Assembly: GCA_024343425.1 (NCBI GenBank)
Contig: BRLC01000019.1
Span: 1-64,000 of the forward strand
DNA length: 64,000 nt
Source of the DNA: Rhizobiaceae bacterium MnEN-MB40S
GTDB taxonomy: Bacteria > Pseudomonadota > Alphaproteobacteria > Rhizobiales > Rhizobiaceae
Reading direction: 5' to 3'
Shown here: positions 58,402 to 64,000 of the stretch, in pieces
How positions within the stretch are numbered: the stretch's first letter is position 1
Layout: the number at the start of each line of letters is the position of its first letter
Notes under the pieces: model-generated
Databases searched by the model: none
What the model was told of the DNA's origin: nothing
The model's input: the letters and a program-made list of their open reading frames with translations, nothing else
Position numbers and translations under genes: made by a program

Positions 58402-58829
58402 GACCGAAATGATCCGGAACATAGCATGAACTTCCTTGCTGCTTTTTGGCGCTGTTTGTGCTAAAAGAGGTCGTCGAAAGTCGAGGAAAACATGGACCGG
58501 CCCAGGCGCCTGCAGTCAATTAAAAAATGCGAAAATGCGGATTCCCGAAACAAAGCCAGATCATGCCGGAGCGTGATAATCGCAGATTCCCGAAACGAAC
58601 CCGGATTGAGTGAATGCCCCAAAATCGCAAATTCCTGAAACAAAGCCAGAGCCCGGCAACGTCGTAAAACGCGGTTTCCCCAAACAAAGCCAGTTTCAGA
58701 TGGCGTCCTCAATTTGCAGAATCCCGAAACAAACCCAGTTTGCTGAAATGTGCTGAAATCACGAATTCCCGAAACAAAGCCAGATTTGCGGATATTTATT
58801 TTTTTTGTAATTAATTCAGTAACTTAACC
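58402..58829. other. Convergent intergenic region holding the 45 bp repeat array
   Basis: This 428 bp stretch lies between the 3' ends of the zinc dehydrogenase and MFS genes. It contains the six-unit array described separately, flanked by an A/T-rich tail (58791-58815) rich in T. I see no convincing coding frame. Confidence 0.6.
58531..58790. repeat. Six-unit repeat array with 45 bp period
   Basis: The core ATTCCCGAAACAAAGCCAG recurs at 58541, 58586, 58631, 58675, 58720 and 58765, giving steps of 45, 45, 44, 45 and 45 bp. Units 1 and 6 are identical in the core; the others differ by two to four bases. The conserved part extends upstream as roughly AAAATCGCGG and downstream by one or two bases, about 29-30 bp in all. 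The remaining 15-16 bp of each unit differ completely. No inverted symmetry is strong in the core. No cas genes are near, and spacers are too short for CRISPR. Confidence 0.9.
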
Positions 58830-60194
58830 TTACTTTCGGCTTCCCTTCCGTGTTTCCACCAGTTGCCAGACAAACAGGGCGGTGATGAAGACCAGCGCGC
58901 CCGTCGTCAGGTAAACCGTCCAGAACTGGCCGGTTTCCAGAAGCAGCGCGCCGCAGAGCGCGATCCCCACGGTCCCGCCGAACATCTGGATCGTGAGATT
59001 GATGCCGCTCGCCTGTCCGCGTTCGGCCTCTGGCACGGCGTTCATCAGCGCCTTGCGCGCAGGCACTGCGAAGAACGGCAGCGAGGCGCCCCAGACGATA
59101 AGCGCCGCGACGATCAGCCAGAATGACTGGACGCCCACGCCAACCGCGATGAGAAGAACGCTGCCGCCGTTGACGGCAAGCGCAATGAGCAACGGAACCC
59201 GCGATCCGTAAAGATCGGAGACCTTTCCGGATCCGTAGGAGGTGACCAGCGTCGGCAGGATGGCGAAGAGCAGCACCGTGCCCGATTCGATCGCCGACGC
59301 CTTCATGACCTGCTGCAGGTAGAGCGGCGTAAAGACGAAGACGACCATCTTCATGAACTGGAACGAGAAGAAGACGATGTTGCCCCCGGTGAAGGTCGCG
59401 ATCTTCAGGAGATCGACATGAAAAAACGCCGTCTCCAGCCGCTTCTCGACCATGACGAAGGTCGCCAGCAGGACAATTCCGGCTGCGAACAAGAGCAGCG
59501 TCAGCCCGGACAGCCAGCCCCAGTCGGCGCCCTGCATCAATGCGACGACGATGAGACTGAGACCGACGATCAGCGTGGGAAGCCCCCAGTGATCCCGTTT
59601 GCCTGCAGGCTTGCGCTCCGCCGGCGGCTGGTCCCAGGCGAGAAACACGAAGGCGGCGACGGCGATCACCACCGGAAGGTTGACCCAGAATATCCAGCGC
59701 CAGGACAGCGTTTCGGTCAAAATGCCGCCGACCAGCGGTCCGAGCGCCATGAAGAGCGCGGATATGTTGGTTTGAAGGCCGAGCGCCACTCCATGCTCTT
59801 CCTTCTTGAAGGCAAGCGTAATCATCGACATGGCCGCGGGGAAGATGATCGCCGCCCCAGCTCCCTGTATCGCCCTGGCGCCGATCAAAAAGGCGCCGTT
59901 CGGCGCAAAGCCGCAGGCGAGCGACGACACCCCGAACAGCAATGCGCCGAAGACGAAAAGCCGCCCGCGGTCTATCGCGTCTCCCATGCGCCCGCCAAGC
60001 GCCACGAAACAGGTGAAGGTCAGGAGATAGGCGTTGACCACCCAGTGTGAGGCAAGCGCGCCCATCGCAAGGTCGGAGCGCATGGTCGGAAGCGCCACGC
60101 CGACGATTGTCTCGTCGAGCACCGTCAGGCCGAGCACGCCGGAGGTAGCGGCCAGTATCCACCATTTCCGGCTGTCTGCGGCGAGTGTAACCAT
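58830..60194 (-). CDS. MFS multidrug-type transporter (DHA2/EmrB-QacA family)
   Basis: This 454-residue membrane protein has 14 predicted helices. Motif C-like LGLTVLDETIVGVALP (about 18-33), HWVVNAYLLTFTCFVALGGRMGD and IQGAGAAIIFPAAMSMI are the DHA2 pattern. SWRWIFWVNLPV precedes the central loop. Members export drugs, dyes or metabolites with protons. I chose the ATG at 60194 (MVTLAADSRKW); upstream codons in frame are not family-like. It lies 22 bp after the mutarotase gene on the same strand, so it may belong to the sugar unit. Confidence 0.9.
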   Translation of the reverse strand: MVTLAADSRKWWILAATSGVLGLTVLDETIVGVALPTMRSDLAMGALASHWVVNAYLLTFTCFVALGGRMGDAIDRGRLFVFGALLFGVSSLACGFAPNGAFLIGARAIQGAGAAIIFPAAMSMITLAFKKEEHGVALGLQTNISALFMALGPLVGGILTETLSWRWIFWVNLPVVIAVAAFVFLAWDQPPAERKPAGKRDHWGLPTLIVGLSLIVVALMQGADWGWLSGLTLLLFAAGIVLLATFVMVEKRLETAFFHVDLLKIATFTGGNIVFFSFQFMKMVVFVFTPLYLQQVMKASAIESGTVLLFAILPTLVTSYGSGKVSDLYGSRVPLLIALAVNGGSVLLIAVGVGVQSFWLIVAALIVWGASLPFFAVPARKALMNAVPEAERGQASGINLTIQMFGGTVGIALCGALLLETGQFWTVYLTTGALVFITALFVWQLVETRKGSRK

Positions 60195-60216
60195 AGGTCC
60201 GTCCCCGGCGGGCTGC

Positions 60217-60663
60217 TTAATCCGGCGGAATAACGCCCTTGCGCAAGGCGAAGCAGCCATAGAACCTGCGTTCGCCGGTCTGGATCACGCAATAGGCCTG
60301 TTTCGCCCGTTCATAGAAAGCGAAGCGCTCGATGGAGATCATCGGCCAGGCCTTGCCTTCCGCCTTGTCGATCTCCGCCTGAACCTCGTGCTGGACAGGC
60401 AAAATCTCGTCCGGAGACCCGACGACTTCCATCCGCGCCGCCGAATCGTCCACGAAACTGTCGAGCGGGTAGACGGAGAGAATGGCCGCTGCGGCTTCCG
60501 CCGCCGGCCGGTCGATGCGCAAAACCTTGCCGCAAGTCGTCTGGCGCGCCACGGCGTCGGCCGGAAAATTGGTGTCGACGATCACGAGATCGTCGCCATG
60601 GCCCATCGCGGCCAGCGCATGAAGCACCTCGGCGTTCAGCAGCGGATTGATTCCCTTGAGCAA
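60217..60663 (-). CDS. RbsD/FucU family sugar mutarotase
   Basis: This 148-residue protein is of the RbsD/FucU family. It starts MLKGINPLLNAEVLHALAAMGHGDDLVIVDTNFPA, with the catalytic-type histidine H22 and D25. The C-terminal YGCFALRKGVI matches FucU. FucU interconverts the anomers of L-fucose, and RbsD those of ribose. Length (about 140) fits FucU better. It follows the SGNH hydrolase gene by 16 bp. Confidence 0.9.
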   Translation of the reverse strand: MLKGINPLLNAEVLHALAAMGHGDDLVIVDTNFPADAVARQTTCGKVLRIDRPAAEAAAAILSVYPLDSFVDDSAARMEVVGSPDEILPVQHEVQAEIDKAEGKAWPMISIERFAFYERAKQAYCVIQTGERRFYGCFALRKGVIPPD

Positions 60664-60679
60664 TAGAGCCTCCCCCTTT

Positions 60680-61330
60680 TCAGATATACAGACCGCTGTC
60701 CTGTTCGATCAGATCGGCGATCGCATTTCCGAGGCGGGCGTGCATGTCCGGTTCGAAATGCACGCCGTCGGTCGCGCTCGATTCGATGATGTCGCCGGCG
60801 TCGAGATAGAGGCAGCCATTGTCGCGCGCCGCCTTTCTGTACAGTTCCCCGAAACGCTCCGATTTCGCCTTGGCGCCGGCGAACATCTCCGCCAGAACGC
60901 CGGTTTCGCGCGCCGGCGGCGGAGCAACCAGCAGGATTTTCGGCGCGCCGCCATCCGGCCCGCACTGGCTTGCCTTCGCGATCATCGCCAGCTTGCCAGC
61001 GGACGCCGCAATCTCGTAGGCGCTGACGCCGAAGCGCGGCTTCAGATCGTTCGTGCCGAGCATGATGATCAGAAGGTCGATGTCCCGGTGGGTCTCGAGC
61101 GAAATCGGCAGGCCGGACTTGCCGTTGCGCTGTGGACCCTCGATCGGATCGTCATGCACGGTCGTGCGGCCGGGAAGGCCTTCCTCGATTACTCGCCATT
61201 GTGGGCGCAGCCTCTTTGCCATCACGCCGGGCCAGCGTTGATCGTGCGCGTAGCGATGGCGATCGCCGAGATTGGTGATCGGAACGGTGCCATGGGTGTT
61301 GGAATCGCCGTAACAAACAATCGTCTTCAT
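60680..61330 (-). CDS. SGNH/GDSL-family hydrolase
   Basis: This 216-residue esterase has block I VCYGDSNTHGTVP (S10 nucleophile), block III IIMLGTNDLK (N in GTND) and block V DGVHFEPDMH (D and H). It has no signal peptide. The family deacetylates or de-esterifies sugars and lipids. Similar proteins with GDSNTHG are arylesterases with acyltransferase activity. It is the first gene of the leftward sugar unit and diverges from the aldo-keto reductase gene. Confidence 0.9.
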   Translation of the reverse strand: MKTIVCYGDSNTHGTVPITNLGDRHRYAHDQRWPGVMAKRLRPQWRVIEEGLPGRTTVHDDPIEGPQRNGKSGLPISLETHRDIDLLIIMLGTNDLKPRFGVSAYEIAASAGKLAMIAKASQCGPDGGAPKILLVAPPPARETGVLAEMFAGAKAKSERFGELYRKAARDNGCLYLDAGDIIESSATDGVHFEPDMHARLGNAIADLIEQDSGLYI

Positions 61331-61462
61331 GCCTCGCCCCTGCCCCGCCTTTTCAAACATCGCCGCCGGTGCTACGTCCGAAGCCGCGTTGCGGGCGGAC
61401 GTTAACACCGGGCATCTGACCTGTCTATCGAATGCAATCAACCACAAAAGCGGAGGCGCGAC

Positions 61463-62485
61463 ATGGAAAAGCGAAACTGGCGGCGTATCGACAATGGCGG
61501 ACTGACCTTCACCGAACTCGGCTTCGGAACCGCGCCTCTCGGCAATCTCTATCGCGCTATTTCCGACGATGACGCCGCCGCGGTTCTGGACGAAGCCTGG
61601 AAAACAGGCTGCCGCTATTTCGACACCGCGCCCCTCTACGGATTCGGCCTCGCCGAAACCCGCATGAACCGCTTTTTGAGAAGCAGGAAGCGCGACGACT
61701 ATGTGCTGTCCACCAAGGTCGGACGGCTGCTCGAGGTCTGTGCGCCGGAAGTCCGCACCGGCATCGGCAAGTTCTTCGACACGCCGAGCCGCCGGGAGAT
61801 CTACGACTACAGCTACGACGGCGTGATGCGGTCCTTCGAATTCTCGCTGGAGCGTCTCGGCGTCGACAAGGTCGATATCCTCTACGCCCACGACATCGAC
61901 GTCTTCAATCACGGTTCGCGCGAGGCCTGCGACGCCCGCATCGACGAACTGATGCGCGGCGGCTACTACGCGCTTCTCTCGTTGCGCGATCAAGGCGTCA
62001 TCAAGGCCTTCGGCGTCGGCATGAACGAGTGGGAGCCTGCCCAGACAATGGCGGAGCGCGGCGATTTCGATATCTTCCTGCTCGCCGGTCGCTACACGCT
62101 GCTGGAACAGGAGGCGCTGGAGACATTCCTGCCGCTGTGCGAGGCGCGCGGCATCGGCATCGCGCTCGGCGGCCCGTACAATTCCGGCATCCTGGCGACC
62201 GGCCCGGTGGAAGGCGCGTACTACAATTACGATCCGGCGCCGCCGGAAATCCTCGACCGTGTCCGCAGAATCCAGGAAATCTGCGGCAAACATGGCGTCG
62301 AACTGCGCGAAGCGGCGATCCGCTTCCCGCTTCTCCATCCGTGCGTCGTGTCGGTCATCCCCGGCGGCCAGAGCGTCGAACAGGTGAAGGACAACAAGGC
62401 GACCATGAGCGCCGAGATTCCCGACGCGCTCTGGTCCGACCTCAAATCCGCCGGCCTGATGCGGGAAGACGCGCCGACGCCCTGA
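61463..62485 (+). CDS. Aldo/keto reductase (L-fucose/D-threo-aldose 1-dehydrogenase-like)
   Basis: This 340-residue AKR has the catalytic tetrad positions in YFDTAPLYGFGLAE (D and Y), VLSTKVGRL (K) and ILYAHDIDV (H). The phosphate-binding end VSVIPGGQSVEQVKDN is present. It resembles the AKRs annotated as pyridoxal 4-dehydrogenase or D-threo-aldose/L-fucose 1-dehydrogenase. A nearby FucU-type mutarotase supports a fucose- or rhamnose-like sugar. It is preceded by GGAGG-like GCGGAGGCG and runs 38 bp upstream of the FGGY kinase. Confidence 0.9.
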   Translation: MEKRNWRRIDNGGLTFTELGFGTAPLGNLYRAISDDDAAAVLDEAWKTGCRYFDTAPLYGFGLAETRMNRFLRSRKRDDYVLSTKVGRLLEVCAPEVRTGIGKFFDTPSRREIYDYSYDGVMRSFEFSLERLGVDKVDILYAHDIDVFNHGSREACDARIDELMRGGYYALLSLRDQGVIKAFGVGMNEWEPAQTMAERGDFDIFLLAGRYTLLEQEALETFLPLCEARGIGIALGGPYNSGILATGPVEGAYYNYDPAPPEILDRVRRIQEICGKHGVELREAAIRFPLLHPCVVSVIPGGQSVEQVKDNKATMSAEIPDALWSDLKSAGLMREDAPTP

Positions 62486-62523
62486 AACAGGCCGGATGAC
62501 CCATAACGCGAGGGGAAGCATTC

Positions 62524-63996
62524 ATGGCGCAGGAAATGTTGATCGGCGTCGACGTTGGAACAACAAGCGTCAAGGCGATCCTGTTCGATCTCGCCGGCGC
62601 CGTCATCGACCATTATGCGGAGCCTTATGAAACGGTTCATGGCAAGCACGGCGTCGTCGAGCAGGATCCCGAACTCTGGATGAAGCATATATTCGCGGCG
62701 CTTTCGCAATTTGCCGCAAACCATGACCTTTCGGAAGTCATGGCGCTGGGCCTGACGTCGCAGGTCAACACCCATCTCTTTGTTGACGAGAATGGCGAGG
62801 CGCTCGCCCCGGCGATAGTCTGGCAGGACGGACGCTGCGCCAATGTCGCCGCGCGACTGGACCATCAGGTGGCGGTAGAAGACCGCGTCCGCTGGTGGGG
62901 CGCGCCACGCCCCATCGACGCCAGCCACTGCATGAGCCGGATGGCCTGGATGTCCGAGAACCGGCCCGACATATGGGAAAAGACCCGCTGGGTTATGCTG
63001 CCGAAGGACTATTGCATCCAGCGTCTTACCGGTGAAGCCGTCTCCGATCAGATTGGCAATCTGGGGCTGGTTGATGCCGCGCTCAGCCCCATTCCGGACC
63101 TTTTCGCCCATGTGCCGGGCGCCGCCGAGCGCGTCGTGCCGCTGGCGCCGATGACCGCGATTGCCGGCAAGGTGCGCGACGGCCTTCCCTGCGCCGGCGT
63201 TCCTGTCGCCGTCGGCACGATGGACGCGTGGGCCGGCATGTTCGGCATCGGCGTTCCGGGCGCTGGCCATGCGATGTATCTCAGCGGCACGAGCGAAGTG
63301 CTCGGCATATTGTCCGACGCCGTCAAGCCCTCGCCCGGCGTGATCGTCTTTCCTTCCTACGACGGGCTGACGCTGCACGCCGGACCAACCCAGTCGGGCG
63401 GCGAATCGCTCCACTGGTGCGCGCGACTGCTCGGTCATTCACCCGAAATGCTGGCCAGCAAGGTTGAAGCGCTCGATTTCGACGCCCCCGCGCCGCTCTT
63501 CCTGCCGCATCTTCAGGGTGAACGCGCACCGCTGTGGGATATTCACGCCCGCGGAACTTTTCTGGGCGTGGACGGCGGCGCGGGGCCGGCCGAAATTGCG
63601 CGCAGCGTGATGGAAGGCGTGGCATGCTCGGCGCGCTGGGTGCAGGAACGGCTCGAGGTTTCCGCCGACGTGACGCCCGACACGATCAATTGCGGCGGCG
63701 GCGGATTCAAATCCGATATCTGGAACCAAATCCGGGCGACTGTGCTCGACAAGCGCCTGAAGCGGGCGTCCGTGGGCGATCCGGGCGTGCTTGGCGCAGC
63801 CGGCATCGCTGCCGTCGCCACCGGGTTGATGCCGGACCTGTCCACCGCCTTCGCCAGTCTTGTCCAATTCGACCACGTCTACGAACCGGACCCCGCGCGG
63901 CGCGGCCACTATGACCGGCTCTTCGACTTGTACAAACAGGCCTACGAGTCGACGAAAGATCTCAGTCACGCGCTGGTCGGTCTGCATGAGAGGTAG
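62524..63996 (+). CDS. FGGY-family carbohydrate kinase (xylulokinase-like)
   Basis: This 490-residue protein has the two FGGY signatures LIGVDVGTTSVKAILFDLAG (about 6-25) and a C-terminal GGGFKSDIWNQIRATVLDKRL (near 395). YETVHGKHGVVEQDPELWM and SGTSEVLGIL are typical kinase motifs. The sugar is unknown; L-fuculose, L-xylulose or a similar ketose would fit the neighbours. A good ribosome binding site (GAGGGGAAG) precedes the ATG. The gene is complete and ends 4 bp before the window edge. Confidence 0.93.
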   Translation: MAQEMLIGVDVGTTSVKAILFDLAGAVIDHYAEPYETVHGKHGVVEQDPELWMKHIFAALSQFAANHDLSEVMALGLTSQVNTHLFVDENGEALAPAIVWQDGRCANVAARLDHQVAVEDRVRWWGAPRPIDASHCMSRMAWMSENRPDIWEKTRWVMLPKDYCIQRLTGEAVSDQIGNLGLVDAALSPIPDLFAHVPGAAERVVPLAPMTAIAGKVRDGLPCAGVPVAVGTMDAWAGMFGIGVPGAGHAMYLSGTSEVLGILSDAVKPSPGVIVFPSYDGLTLHAGPTQSGGESLHWCARLLGHSPEMLASKVEALDFDAPAPLFLPHLQGERAPLWDIHARGTFLGVDGGAGPAEIARSVMEGVACSARWVQERLEVSADVTPDTINCGGGGFKSDIWNQIRATVLDKRLKRASVGDPGVLGAAGIAAVATGLMPDLSTAFASLVQFDHVYEPDPARRGHYDRLFDLYKQAYESTKDLSHALVGLHER

Positions 63997-64000
63997 TTGC

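Noticed and set aside
58461-58712. Open frame on the minus strand across the repeat array, with a 15-residue periodic pattern (ALFRESA-like)
   Set aside because: It starts at a TTG without ribosome binding site, covers only part of the array and is broken by the 44 bp step. The periodicity follows from the 45 bp DNA repeat.
58531-58790. CRISPR array
   Set aside because: Repeats are degenerate, spacers are only 15-16 bp, and no cas genes are present.

Overview
The window is a GC-rich, gene-dense stretch of chromosome, most likely from an alphaproteobacterium of the order Hyphomicrobiales (Rhizobiales). That rests on the gene set rather than on any marker gene. It includes btaAB for betaine lipids behind PHO boxes, an ArsR-methyltransferase/metF pair, a thiCOSGE-D operon behind a TPP riboswitch, a fused cysNC, and 5-oxoprolinase/hydantoinase operons. 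I see no rRNA, tRNA, CRISPR-Cas locus, prophage or insertion sequence.

Left part (1-20.3 kb). A 5-oxoprolinase cut by the window edge is followed by a HigBA-type toxin-antitoxin pair, a PhyH-type dioxygenase and btaAB. Four TGTCA-type repeats spaced exactly 11 bp lie upstream of btaAB. Then come two peptidoglycan hydrolases, a CPA2 antiporter, an EamA exporter, a 25-residue membrane microprotein, metF with its ArsR-methyltransferase regulator, a MOSC protein and ettA. Next is a two-gene unit: a secreted peptide made almost entirely of Cys-Gly-Ala repeats, then an uncharacterised HGHFH-motif protein. An alpha/beta hydrolase, TerC and a DUF442 protein close the section.

Middle part (20.4-41.1 kb). 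An iron-type ABC transporter is split between two convergent units. A 12-gene leftward operon follows: an XRE-cupin regulator, a five-gene oligopeptide ABC transporter, a GAF protein, HyuA, HyuB, an Asp/Glu/hydantoin racemase, an M24 peptidase and a second HyuB. Its promoter is bracketed by two identical-arm inverted repeats. Together these genes look like uptake and hydrolysis of cyclic amides or dipeptide-like compounds. glpK and a YeeE/YedE sulfur transporter complete the section.

Right part (41.2-64 kb). manC, cysQ, a cysD with an extra ~195-residue N-terminal domain, and cysNC form a set for GDP-mannose and PAPS supply, perhaps for a sulfated polysaccharide. The leftward thiC-O-S-G-E-D operon has a strong promoter and a TPP riboswitch, but its thiC carries one in-frame amber codon. 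An acyl-CoA dehydrogenase, a GMC oxidoreductase/enolase-superfamily/zinc dehydrogenase operon, a DHA2-type MFS pump, and sugar catabolism genes (FucU/RbsD mutarotase, SGNH hydrolase, aldo-keto reductase, FGGY kinase) follow. Between the dehydrogenase and the MFS gene lies a six-unit repeat array with a near-exact 45 bp period.

The best candidates for something undescribed are the CGA-repeat peptide with its HGHFH partner, the 45 bp array, the extended CysD, the microprotein at 12.2 kb, and the broken thiC.
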